This document shows positions 1 through 7,285 of a stretch of 64,000 nucleotides of DNA, one piece after another. Position 1 is the stretch's first letter; the number at the start of each line of letters is the position of its first letter. A program made the translations under genes and the position numbers. The DNA comes from Rhizobium sp. TH135 (GTDB lineage: Bacteria > Pseudomonadota > Alphaproteobacteria > Rhizobiales > Rhizobiaceae): positions 106,493 through 170,492 of the forward strand of contig NZ_PKRP01000008.1 in the NCBI RefSeq assembly GCF_002855515.1, given 5' to 3'. Below the pieces are notes generated by a model. The model made no database searches and had not been told where the DNA came from. It worked only from the letters and a program-made list of their open reading frames with translations.

Positions 1-1
1 C

Positions 2-40
2 ATGACGGAAGACGAGTGGTTGGCCCTGATCGGGGGCTGA
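2..40 (+). CDS. C-terminal tail of an unidentified protein (partial)
   Basis: An open frame runs in from the left edge and ends in TGA at 38-40, with last residues MTEDEWLALIGG. It stops 2 bases before the stop codon of the convergent diguanylate cyclase gene, which is the tight packing usual here. Too little is visible to name a product, and a chance frame cannot be excluded. Confidence 0.35.
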   Translation: MTEDEWLALIGG

Positions 41-42
41 GA

Positions 43-963
43 TCAAGCCGCGCTGATGGCCGCGTCCGTCAGCGTGAGGCTTGGTGTATCCGCTTGCGGG
101 CTGCGCGACATGTCCCGCTCCAGCACGATACGATTGCGTCCTGAGGTTTTGGCCGCATAAAGCGCGCGGTCGGCAGCGGCGTAGACCGCGGAGAAATCCC
201 GCAGGGGCGTGATGTCGGCGAGGCCGCCGGATACGGTGACGGCGATCGTCTGGTGGAAGGCATCGATCAGCCGATTGGCGATCGAACGGCGCAGGCGTTC
301 CGTCATGGCGACCACTTCGGCAAACTCCGCATCCTGGAAGAGAATGGCGAATTCCTCGCCTCCGATGCGGGCTACGAGGTTGGTCGGCCCGACGATCTCG
401 GTCAGCGTGTTTGCGACGGAGACGATGACGTCATCTCCGGCCAGATGGCCGTAACGGTCGTTGATCTGCTTGAAGCGATCGATATCGAGAATGAGCAGGT
501 AGCCACGTTCGACCTGCGAGAGGTCCTCGATGAAGGCCCGGCGGTTCAGCAGCCCCGACAGCATGTCGGTCCGGCTCATCTGGCGGAACTCTAGCCGCGT
601 GCGGGCGAGGTGAATGACAGCGTAGCCCATGTAGAGGCAGCACAGCATCGTCAGTACAAAGGCGACGATGACCGCGATGCCGCAGCCTATCGCGATGTCA
701 CGAACAAGGGGATTGAGAAGAACATCGAAGGCGTGCAGGACGATCAGCAGCCCGGCGACCATGACGCAGGCAATGATGGAGTTGCGGATTGACAGTCGAG
801 TGGCGAAACGGAGCACAGTGTCCCAGTTATCGAACTCTGTCAGTCCAATATCGCGGATAACCCACGCCTCGATCTGTTTCTTCAACATCAGTTTTGACCA
901 CACAATAAGACTTGAAACGACAAATTGTAGCGCAGCATGGAAGACTATGCCGACTGCTGTCAT
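43..963 (-). CDS. Membrane-anchored GGDEF diguanylate cyclase
   Basis: 306 aa. Predicted to make the second messenger c-di-GMP from two GTP. About three hydrophobic segments (residues 5-25, 62-83, 88-119) anchor an otherwise unrecognised N-terminal region, followed by a GGDEF domain at about 125-285. The signature is GGEEF at 201-205, an active variant, with an upstream DIDRFKQINDRYGH segment typical of the metal- and substrate-binding half. The RxxD inhibitory I-site normally found just before the signature is absent (the sequence there is PTNLVARI), so product inhibition may be weak. No clear ribosome-binding site precedes the ATG at 963; I kept it because the first helix needs it. The gene is monocistronic and convergent with the gene to its left. 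The input signal is unknown. Confidence 0.85.
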   Translation of the reverse strand: MTAVGIVFHAALQFVVSSLIVWSKLMLKKQIEAWVIRDIGLTEFDNWDTVLRFATRLSIRNSIIACVMVAGLLIVLHAFDVLLNPLVRDIAIGCGIAVIVAFVLTMLCCLYMGYAVIHLARTRLEFRQMSRTDMLSGLLNRRAFIEDLSQVERGYLLILDIDRFKQINDRYGHLAGDDVIVSVANTLTEIVGPTNLVARIGGEEFAILFQDAEFAEVVAMTERLRRSIANRLIDAFHQTIAVTVSGGLADITPLRDFSAVYAAADRALYAAKTSGRNRIVLERDMSRSPQADTPSLTLTDAAISAA

Positions 964-1131
964 GAATATGTATGGCCCCGTGCCCCGCGGCCGATTTACG
1001 TCAAGGTGACGAATGCAACCTGAGCAGTAAAGCGCTCATTTGCATTTCTATTAGTCTTAGTCCCTTAAAAATTAAGTTTGAATGAATTTGTAACTCAGGA
1101 TTGCAATTGATCCTGTGTCGAAGCGGTACGA

Positions 1132-1542
1132 TCACGGTTCGGTGAAGCCTGAAGGCGCAACTTCCAGTCTGAAACCCGCTGGATCTTGGGCGAAGATCAG
1201 TCCGCCACGCGAGCTTGATCCTGCGGCCACGTAGTCGAAGGTCGTCTGGGCTTCTTCGACAGCGGTTGTCCCGTCGAGAAGGGCAGCCTTCACCTCGACG
1301 GCTGCTGCGGCCTGATCGCCTTCGTTGCGGACCTCGATCATCACGCGCCATCCCGAGGCGACGGACTCGACGGCCAGTATATGGGTCGACAGTTCCGGCG
1401 GGCGATCGGTGGTGGTTGCGGCTTCAAACAGGGTCCAGACGATGATTGCCAGCACCATCAGGGTTGCAATGACGCCGGTCAGCCATTCGATCCAGTGCGG
1501 GCGAAGCTTGGCGGCGTTTTGGCTGTGCGTGGAACGGGTCAC
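1132..1542 (-). CDS. TIGR02588 family membrane-anchored protein
   Basis: 136 aa of unknown function. One transmembrane helix near residues 17-39 (WLTGVIATLMVLAIIVWTLF) is followed by a soluble domain with beta-rich character (GWRVMIEVRNEGDQAAAAVEV), which looks like an immunoglobulin-like fold outside the membrane. It resembles the TIGR02588 family, which is usually encoded next to a TIGR02587 integral membrane protein, exactly as here. I chose the GTG start at 1542 because a GAGG motif lies 9 bases upstream; TTG at 1545 is an alternative. The start lies about a dozen bases beyond the stop of the upstream partner gene, so the two are probably co-translated. A longer frame on this strand reaching 2298 is mostly a shadow of the partner gene. 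Confidence 0.7.
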   Translation of the reverse strand: MTRSTHSQNAAKLRPHWIEWLTGVIATLMVLAIIVWTLFEAATTTDRPPELSTHILAVESVASGWRVMIEVRNEGDQAAAAVEVKAALLDGTTAVEEAQTTFDYVAAGSSSRGGLIFAQDPAGFRLEVAPSGFTEP

Positions 1543-1553
1543 CAATGGATACC

Positions 1554-2420
1554 TCACAGGACGAGACGGGCTGCGGCTGCGCCAATGGCAGCCGGAAAAC
1601 CGAGGACGATGATGGTCAGGACGGCTTCCGCTGCGGCGATGTCGTCCAGCCGGCCGAAGGTCCAGAGGGCGTAGAGGCTGACGGCGAGGGCGATGACGTA
1701 ACCGGGGATCGTGAAGCGGATGAAGGCGTGCCAGACGGGCGTATCGGCGTCCAGATGGTGTCCGCCGCGAAAGGCAAGGGCGTAGACGAAGCCATGCATC
1801 AGGAGGATGGAGAGGAGCATCAAGGCCAAAGCGTGCCACACGGTCATCTTGTAGGCGAGCAGGATCATTTCCTCCGTGGGCGCCAGATTGAGCGATAGGA
1901 ACAGGGCGCCGATCGCCATCATGAAGAGTTCGATCACATAGCCGCTCTCGCTGGAGACAGCCGGTTCGTCTTCCTCCTCGTCCGTGTCTTCGTCGTCTTT
2001 CATGCTGAGCTGGCTGCGGCCGAGCAGTGCACCGATGCTTGCCGGCACTGCCTGGACCGCCACCATGCCGACCCATTCCTGCGGTGACATGTCGATCGTG
2101 ATCACGCCGAAGAGAAACAGTATCAGCGCGCTGGCAGCCACGCCCATGCCATAGGCGACGATCGCATCCCGGGCCGACTCGCGCCAGGTTGCCGTGCGTT
2201 CGAAGCCAATGCGATGGGAGAGAAGCAGGAGGAGGGGGAGGTTGACGACGAGCAGGATCAACAGTCGCTCGCGATCCATGTAGAAGCCGAGAAACCACAT
2301 CTCCATGGTCATCAGCATCGGAATGGAGAAGAGCAGGGCGCCTGCGATACCGCGCGCCAGGCCGACCAGAAACCGGTTCACCCGGGCCGGATCGTCATGG
2401 TCATTGTCGATTGCTGTCAT
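1554..2420 (-). CDS. TIGR02587 family integral membrane protein
   Basis: 288 aa, polytopic membrane protein of unknown function with roughly seven or eight hydrophobic segments. A strongly acidic cytoplasmic-looking loop (DDEDTDEEEDEPA) lies near the middle. It resembles the TIGR02587 family, whose members are paired with TIGR02588 proteins; that partner follows immediately downstream. ATG at 2420 is favoured over an upstream in-frame start because the intervening 31 residues (rich in W, C and R) do not look like this family and a purine-rich GGGACGG lies just before it. The pair has no transporter signature that I recognise. A role as a two-component membrane assembly is inference from pairing only. 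Confidence 0.75.
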   Translation of the reverse strand: MTAIDNDHDDPARVNRFLVGLARGIAGALLFSIPMLMTMEMWFLGFYMDRERLLILLVVNLPLLLLLSHRIGFERTATWRESARDAIVAYGMGVAASALILFLFGVITIDMSPQEWVGMVAVQAVPASIGALLGRSQLSMKDDEDTDEEEDEPAVSSESGYVIELFMMAIGALFLSLNLAPTEEMILLAYKMTVWHALALMLLSILLMHGFVYALAFRGGHHLDADTPVWHAFIRFTIPGYVIALAVSLYALWTFGRLDDIAAAEAVLTIIVLGFPAAIGAAAARLVL

Positions 2421-2556
2421 TGTTCCACCGTCCCTTGCCGCGCAGGGAATGCGCAACAGACGATGGTTGTTCCATCTGCCGGGGCAGAAGGTGGCGGCCA
2501 ATGGCCGCCACAATGCCTCTCACCTGAGAGGGAAGTCTACTGCGCGTGCGGCGCAA

Positions 2557-4641
2557 TCAGCCCTTCGGCTTGAAGGTTTTCTTCTTCGGACCAGCGGCTG
2601 CGCCGCGGTCTTCGAACTTGCCCTTCGGCTTGCCGGCGAAGGCTGGCTTGTCACCATTCGGCTTGCCGGACCAGTCGGGCTTGGCCGGCTTGTCCCAGGC
2701 GTTGGAAGCGGCCTTTGGCTTCTTCTTGAAAGCCGGCTTGTCGTCGCTCCAGTCGGTGCGTTTCGGCTTGGGCGCGTCGCCCCAGACGTCGGCATCCGTT
2801 ACGGCCATGGCATCGCGCGGACGGGCGGGCGCATCGTCCTTGCGGGCATAGGGCTTCTTGTCGCCGAACGGCTTCTTATCGCCAAAGGGCTTCTTTTCCC
2901 CGAAAGGCTTCTTGTCACCATAGGCTTTCTTTTCGCCGTAAGGCTTGCGATCGCCTTCTTCGCGCGGCGGGCGGGGTGCACGTTCCTTCGGCGGTGCGCC
3001 GAAGTCCGGCATGCCCGGCAGCTGGGCGAGCGTGATGCCGCGTTCCATGGCCTTGTTGGGGCCGAGCGCGCCGAGGAAGGTGTCGAGAGCGCTTGCGGCG
3101 ATCTCGACGAAGGTTTCCTCCGGCTGCATCTTGATGGCGCCGATCTCATTCTTGGTGATGTTGCCGTTGCGGCAGAGCATCGGGATCAGCCAGCGGGGCT
3201 CGGCGTTCTGACGGCGACCGACGGAGACGGAGAACCATACGCTGGCGCCAAAATCGCCGCGCGGCTTTGTCGCGGAATTGGAAGGGTTGGCGTAGTCAGG
3301 CTCCTTGCGGGCCTTGCCGGCTTCCAGGCTGACGGGGATCAGGTCTTCGGGTGCCGAGCGCTTGCCACGCTGCAGGCGCAGGAAGGCGGCGGCCACCTGT
3401 TCGGCGCCGTGAGTCGCGATCAGCGATGCGATCATCGGCGCTTCGTCTTCTGTGATCACTTCGGTCAGCGAGGGATCGCCCATCAGGCGTTCGTCGTCGC
3501 GGGCCTGAACTTCGTCGGCAGAGGGCGGCAGCGCCCAGGTCGGGCGGACATTGGCGCCGCCCAGCAGGCGCTCGGCCTTGCGGCGGGCGCTGTTCGGAAC
3601 GATCAGTGCCGAGACACCCTTGTTACCGGCGCGGCCCGTGCGGCCCGAACGGTGCAGCAGGGTTTCGGAATTGGTCGGAAGATCCGCATGGATGACCAGC
3701 TCAAGACCGGGAAGGTCGATGCCGCGGGCGGCAACGTCCGTGGCGATGCAAACCCGGGCGCGGCCGTCGCGCATGGCCTGCAGCGCGTGGGTGCGTTCGT
3801 TCTGCGACAGTTCGCCGGAGAGGGCGACGACCGAGAAGCCGCGATTGTGCAGGCGGGATGTCAGGTGGTTGACCGCAGCGCGGGTCGAGCAGAACACGAT
3901 CGCATTGCGGGCTTCGTAGTAGCGAAGCACGTTGATGATCGCGTTCTCGCGGTCGGGGTTCGCGACGGCAAGCGCGCGGTATTCGATGTCGACGTGCTGC
4001 TTCTGCTCGGACACAGTCTCGATGCGGCGTGCGTCGCGCTGGTAGCTCTTGGCAAGGTCGGCGATCGAACGCGGCACGGTTGCCGAGAACATCAGTGTGC
4101 GACGGTCTTCCGGCGATTCTTCGAGGATGAATTCGAGGTCTTCGCGGAAGCCGAGGTCGAGCATTTCGTCGGCTTCGTCGAGCACGACGACGCGCATCTG
4201 CGACAGGTCGAGCGCGCGGCGGGTGATGTGGTCACGCAGACGGCCCGGGGTGCCGACGATGATATGGGCGCCACGCTCCAGCGCACGGCGCTCGTTGCGG
4301 ATGTCCATGCCGCCGACGCAGGAGCCGATGATCGCGCCGGTCTCGGCATAGAGCCATTCCAGTTCGCGCATGACCTGCATGGCAAGTTCACGTGTCGGTG
4401 CAATTGCCAGCGCCAGCGGTGCGCCGGCGCGCTCGAAGCGACCGCCTTCCGGCAGCAGCGTCGGGGCCATGGCAAGGCCGAAGGCTACGGTCTTGCCGGA
4501 GCCGGTCTGGGCTGAGACGAGCGCATCGCGACCTTGAAGGTCAGGGTCGATCATCGCCTGCTGCACGGGGGTGAGGGTCTCGTACCCGCGCTTGCGCAAG
4601 GCCTCAGCGATCGCCGGGACGATGGCGTCAAAATCAGTCAT
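2557..4641 (-). CDS. DEAD-box ATP-dependent RNA helicase with repeat tail
   Basis: 694 aa. Unwinds RNA duplexes using ATP, probably in ribosome assembly or mRNA turnover. All core motifs are visible: Q-motif (LTPVQQAM), Walker A AQTGSGKT at 44-51, PTREL, DEAD at 155-158, SAT at 186-188 and HRSGRTGRAG at 330-339. After the two RecA-like domains (to about 370) comes a segment at about 460-530 (SVSVGRRQNAEPRWLIPMLC) resembling the DbpA-type RNA-binding domain. A low-complexity basic tail includes six tandem hexapeptides at about 561-597. At 694 aa it is longer than minimal DEAD-box proteins because of this tail. It is monocistronic; no neighbour suggests a specific partner. DeaD/CsdA- or DbpA-like assignment is possible but I do not give a symbol. 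Confidence 0.93.
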   Translation of the reverse strand: MTDFDAIVPAIAEALRKRGYETLTPVQQAMIDPDLQGRDALVSAQTGSGKTVAFGLAMAPTLLPEGGRFERAGAPLALAIAPTRELAMQVMRELEWLYAETGAIIGSCVGGMDIRNERRALERGAHIIVGTPGRLRDHITRRALDLSQMRVVVLDEADEMLDLGFREDLEFILEESPEDRRTLMFSATVPRSIADLAKSYQRDARRIETVSEQKQHVDIEYRALAVANPDRENAIINVLRYYEARNAIVFCSTRAAVNHLTSRLHNRGFSVVALSGELSQNERTHALQAMRDGRARVCIATDVAARGIDLPGLELVIHADLPTNSETLLHRSGRTGRAGNKGVSALIVPNSARRKAERLLGGANVRPTWALPPSADEVQARDDERLMGDPSLTEVITEDEAPMIASLIATHGAEQVAAAFLRLQRGKRSAPEDLIPVSLEAGKARKEPDYANPSNSATKPRGDFGASVWFSVSVGRRQNAEPRWLIPMLCRNGNITKNEIGAIKMQPEETFVEIAASALDTFLGALGPNKAMERGITLAQLPGMPDFGAPPKERAPRPPREEGDRKPYGEKKAYGDKKPFGEKKPFGDKKPFGDKKPYARKDDAPARPRDAMAVTDADVWGDAPKPKRTDWSDDKPAFKKKPKAASNAWDKPAKPDWSGKPNGDKPAFAGKPKGKFEDRGAAAGPKKKTFKPKG
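2851..2955 (-). repeat. 18-bp tandem repeats coding hexapeptides in helicase tail
   Basis: Six tandem units of about 18 bp (the last is partial) encode the hexapeptides KPYGEK, KAYGDK, KPFGEK, KPFGDK, KPFGDK and KPYARK in the helicase C-terminal tail. Units differ mostly at third codon positions, so the repeat is maintained at protein level rather than freshly duplicated. A lysine/aromatic/glycine pattern is typical of disordered RNA-binding tails. Confidence 0.85.
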
Positions 4642-4833
4642 GAATTGGTCTTTCGAATGTGATGGATGATGCGGGCCAAAGCGCCGCGCCCGCCGATTGC
4701 GGGTATGTTGGCGCTGTTCCTACTCGCACAGACCCGGAAAGTCGAGGGGGAGGCGTGGAAAAGGCGTCTTATGGTGAAGGCGGGTGCAAGCCGATGCCTT
4801 GCCCGAATCCCGCCCGACGCCTAAGGAATTGCC

Positions 4834-5472
4834 ATGTCTATCTCCGATTTCTCCGGCAAGACGATTGCCATCGACTTCGAAACCGCGACCGAAGCACGGG
4901 CCAGTGCCTGCTCGATCGGTCTTGCCTTCATCGAGAATGGGCGCGTGGTCCGGATCGAGGAGCGCCTGATCCGGCCGCCGGACAACCGCTATTCTCCCTT
5001 CAATATCGCCATTCACGGCATTCGTCCCGAACATACGGCGCATGCGCCCGACTTCGCGGATGTCATGGCCGAATTTGCGGGTGAATTCGAAGGCGCGCGG
5101 ATGATCGCGCATAATGCTTCGTTCGATTTTTCCGTGCTGCGGGCCTGCCTTGACCTTGTCGGGCTGGAATATCCCGAGCTTTCCTATTTGTGCAGCGTCA
5201 AGCTCGCCCAGCGTCACTGGCCGGATTTGGGTTCGCACCGCCTAAACGTTCTCGCGGCACATCTGGGGCTGACTTTTGCGCATCACAATGCGGCGGAAGA
5301 TGCGCGGATCTGCGCCGAGGCCTGCCTTGCCATGGCGGTGGAAGCGGAGGCTCTGGATTGCTTCGATCTGGCTTTGAAGCTCGGACTGAATGTCGGGCGT
5401 CTCAACCGGCGCGGCTATGAACCCTGCTCGTTTGCGCGGAAGCCGCGCCGCGTCGCCTCCTTGCAAGCCTGA
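4834..5472 (+). CDS. DnaQ-like DEDDh 3'-5' exonuclease
   Basis: 212 aa. Predicted 3'-5' exonuclease of the DnaQ/RNase T superfamily, with the fold of the DNA polymerase III epsilon subunit. The acidic residues are in place: D14 and E16 in IAIDFETAT, D98 in HNASFDFSVL, and H151/D156 in HHNAAEDARICAE, giving the DEDDh arrangement. It is close to the bare nuclease domain plus a short C-terminal extension ending KPRRVASLQA, so it is a free-standing nuclease rather than a polymerase fusion. AAGGA lies about 8 bases before the ATG. The true replicative epsilon subunit is probably elsewhere; this is likelier a repair or RNA-trimming paralogue. CreA follows 46 bases downstream on the same strand. Confidence 0.85.
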   Translation: MSISDFSGKTIAIDFETATEARASACSIGLAFIENGRVVRIEERLIRPPDNRYSPFNIAIHGIRPEHTAHAPDFADVMAEFAGEFEGARMIAHNASFDFSVLRACLDLVGLEYPELSYLCSVKLAQRHWPDLGSHRLNVLAAHLGLTFAHHNAAEDARICAEACLAMAVEAEALDCFDLALKLGLNVGRLNRRGYEPCSFARKPRRVASLQA

Positions 5473-5518
5473 TGCGGCACCTTATGTTTGGGGGACAGTT
5501 CACAAAGGAGTGAAGAAT

Positions 5519-6007
5519 ATGTCCTTCAAGCACGTCCTCGCCGCCGCCACGCTGACAGTCGTGGCCGCTGTTCCTGTCGCGGCCGAGGTTGTCGGCAAGG
5601 TCGGGGTGGACTGGGTCGGCAACGATATCGTCATCGAGGCGATGACAGATCCCGCCGTCAAGGGCGTCACATGCCATGTCACCTATTTCGACCGCTCGAT
5701 CATCGATCGTCTATCGAAGGGGAACTGGTTCGAAGACCCTTCCAACAATTCGATCGCCTGCAGGCAGACCGGGCCGATCGAGATCGGCGACATCGAGCTT
5801 TCGGAAGAGGGCGAGGAAGTCTTCCGCGAAGGTCTCTCGATCATCTGGAAGTCGCTGGTCGTGAACAGAATCTACGACAAGGAAAACGACACGCTGATCT
5901 ATCTGGCGCATTCGCGCCAGGTCGTGGAGGGGTCTGCCAAAATGGCGATCTCGACCGTGCCGTTGTTCAATCAGAATGTCGTGTGGACGGCGGGCAAACC
6001 GCAGTAA
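5519..6007 (+). CDS. creA: CreA family secreted protein
   Basis: 162 aa. A signal peptide covers about residues 1-22 (MSFKHVLAAATLTVVAAVPVAA), so the mature protein should be periplasmic. The body (VGKVGVDWVGNDIVIEAMTDPAVKGVTCHVTYFDRS, given here in parts: DWVGNDI, DPAVKGVTCHV, DPSNNSIACRQTGPI) matches the CreA family. CreA's biochemical role is unknown despite its old name linking it to catabolite regulation. Two cysteines are spaced as in the family and may form a disulfide. The start at 5519 follows a strong AAAGGAG at about 8 bases. A longer in-frame start at 5390 would overlap the exonuclease gene and spoil the signal peptide. Confidence 0.85.
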   Translation: MSFKHVLAAATLTVVAAVPVAAEVVGKVGVDWVGNDIVIEAMTDPAVKGVTCHVTYFDRSIIDRLSKGNWFEDPSNNSIACRQTGPIEIGDIELSEEGEEVFREGLSIIWKSLVVNRIYDKENDTLIYLAHSRQVVEGSAKMAISTVPLFNQNVVWTAGKPQ

Positions 6008-6156
6008 CGGACCAGTTTAGGGTGGATCGGCGTCGCTACTCATTCGTGTGACGCCGATCACTTTTCGAAGCGCGTTAGCTCCTCCATTCATGCCAGGCCG
6101 GTGTCGCGTCACCCCCATTTCGCAGCCGGCCGGAGCGGAACCTGTTCTCCACTCCA

Positions 6157-6193
6157 AACAAAGACGCCCTGGAACCTTTCGGATCCAGGGCGT
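6157..6193 (-). terminator. Intrinsic terminator of the secreted-protein gene
   Basis: A 10-bp perfect stem (ACGCCCTGGA at 6164-6173 with TCCAGGGCGT at 6184-6193) is followed on the minus strand by CTTTGTTTGG. It lies 24 bases beyond the stop of the minus-strand gene at 6217-6579. Confidence 0.8.
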
Positions 6194-6216
6194 TCTCAGA
6201 CGTCTCGCGAGAGAGC

Positions 6217-6579
6217 TTACTTGACGTAGACGATCTTGCCGCCGTTGGCAGCGGTCTCGACGTCGATCACGTTCATGGTTTCAATGCTATCGGCCTGGAG
6301 AGCGGCCATGATAGCCGGGTCAGCGGCGACTTCAGCCTGGGCTTCTGTCATAGCAGCCTGGTCGTTTGCCATCTGCTCAAGGCGGGTGTGCTCCTGGCGA
6401 CCCTGGTCGTTGTCGAGGCTGTCGAGACGGATGATGCTCACGCCTTCAGTCGCCATCGTTGTGGAATTCGTGGTGGTCGTGGAATCGACCATCGGGGCAG
6501 TTGTCTGGGCAAGGGCAACGCCCGAAACGGAGGCGATGGACATGGCACCGGCGAGCGCAAGCTTTACTGCAGAATTCAT
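6217..6579 (-). CDS. Small secreted protein of unknown function
   Basis: 120 aa. A clear signal peptide spans about residues 1-25 (ALAGAMSIASVSGVALAQ), followed by a Thr/Ser-rich stretch (DSTTTTNSTTMATEG) and then an acidic, Ala- and Gln-rich, probably helical region. The end (NGGKIVYVK) is beta-like. No cysteines and no catalytic motif are visible. I do not recognise the family. Expression signals look strong: AAGGAG about 8 bases before the ATG, an AT-rich upstream region (6670-6720) and a perfect terminator. It could be an abundant periplasmic or envelope protein, which is inference from these signals only. Confidence 0.75.
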   Translation of the reverse strand: MNSAVKLALAGAMSIASVSGVALAQTTAPMVDSTTTTNSTTMATEGVSIIRLDSLDNDQGRQEHTRLEQMANDQAAMTEAQAEVAADPAIMAALQADSIETMNVIDVETAANGGKIVYVK

Positions 6580-6768
6580 GGTCTTTCTCCTTGGTTTCTT
6601 TTCAGAATTTTCTGCTTCGTGGGAAGCTGACAGAAGAACGCAGGACCATGACTAGGGTTCCAGCAGGCGCTAAAATTATTTATAATTTATAACCAATATT
6701 CGTCTTAGCTTTATACAACGAAAAAGCACGCCATCGGTGAAGCCGATCGCGTTCGGTAGTCAACGAAA

Positions 6769-6800
6769 GAAAAAATGCCCCGCAGCTGCGGAGCATTTTC
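6769..6800 (-). terminator. Intrinsic terminator of the chemoreceptor-cheW operon
   Basis: Stem formed by AAAATGC-C-CCGCAG and CTGCGG-A-GCATTTT around 6772-6799, followed by a T-rich run on the minus strand. It lies 19 bases beyond the cheW stop. Confidence 0.8.
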
Positions 6801-6818
6801 CTGGGAAGGTATGTAGGC

Positions 6819-7283
6819 TTAGGCGGCTTGGGCCAGTTCGTCGGCAATCACGGTGTCGAGGTTGAGGAAGCAGACCATCGACTTTTCGAGCGCGACGATG
6901 CCACGGCAGAAGGCGCGCTGTGCTTCCGGAATGATTTCCGGTGCCGGCTGGAGGTCTTCGCTCTTGATCGTCATCATGTCGGAGACCTGTTCGACCAGAA
7001 GGCCAACCAGCTTGCCGGCGATGTCGGTGACGATGATGGCGGCGCGCTCCGACGGTTCCGTCATCTTCATGCCGAGGCGGCAGGCCATGTCGATAACCGG
7101 TATAACGGCGCCACGCAGGTTTATCAGACCCAGAACGTAAGGCGGGGTATGCGGCATCGGGGTCACCGGTGCCCAACCGCGGATTTCGCGGATGGCCATG
7201 ATGTCGATGCAGAATTCCTGGTCGCCGAGGTGGAAGGATACGATTTCCAGATAGGCGCCCGACTGTTTGATGGCATTACTCAT
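6819..7283 (-). CDS. cheW: Chemotaxis coupling protein CheW
   Basis: 154 aa, the usual CheW length. It is the adaptor that joins chemoreceptor signalling tips to the CheA kinase in the cytoplasm. The CheW fold covers the whole protein: EIVSFHLGDQEFCIDIMAIREI at the N-terminus, the conserved VLGLINLRGAVIPVIDM segment (about 50-66), then IIVTDIAGKLVGLLVEQVSDM. The start codon lies 2 bases after the stop of the chemoreceptor gene upstream, so the two are translationally coupled. No cheA, cheY, cheR or cheB is in the window. This pair probably feeds a main chemotaxis cluster elsewhere or supplies a dedicated adaptor for that receptor. Confidence 0.93.
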   Translation of the reverse strand: MSNAIKQSGAYLEIVSFHLGDQEFCIDIMAIREIRGWAPVTPMPHTPPYVLGLINLRGAVIPVIDMACRLGMKMTEPSERAAIIVTDIAGKLVGLLVEQVSDMMTIKSEDLQPAPEIIPEAQRAFCRGIVALEKSMVCFLNLDTVIADELAQAA

Positions 7284-7285
7284 GT

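Noticed and set aside
1543..2298. Long N-terminal extension of the TIGR02588 frame
   Set aside because: Residues upstream of 1542 are Arg/Pro/His-rich and antisense-like within the TIGR02587 gene; a GAGG and GTG near 1542 give the natural start.
2305..4515. 736-codon plus-strand frame across the DEAD-box helicase gene
   Set aside because: It is antisense to a protein with all helicase motifs; composition is Arg/Ala/Gly-rich with no domain, as expected of a high-GC shadow frame.
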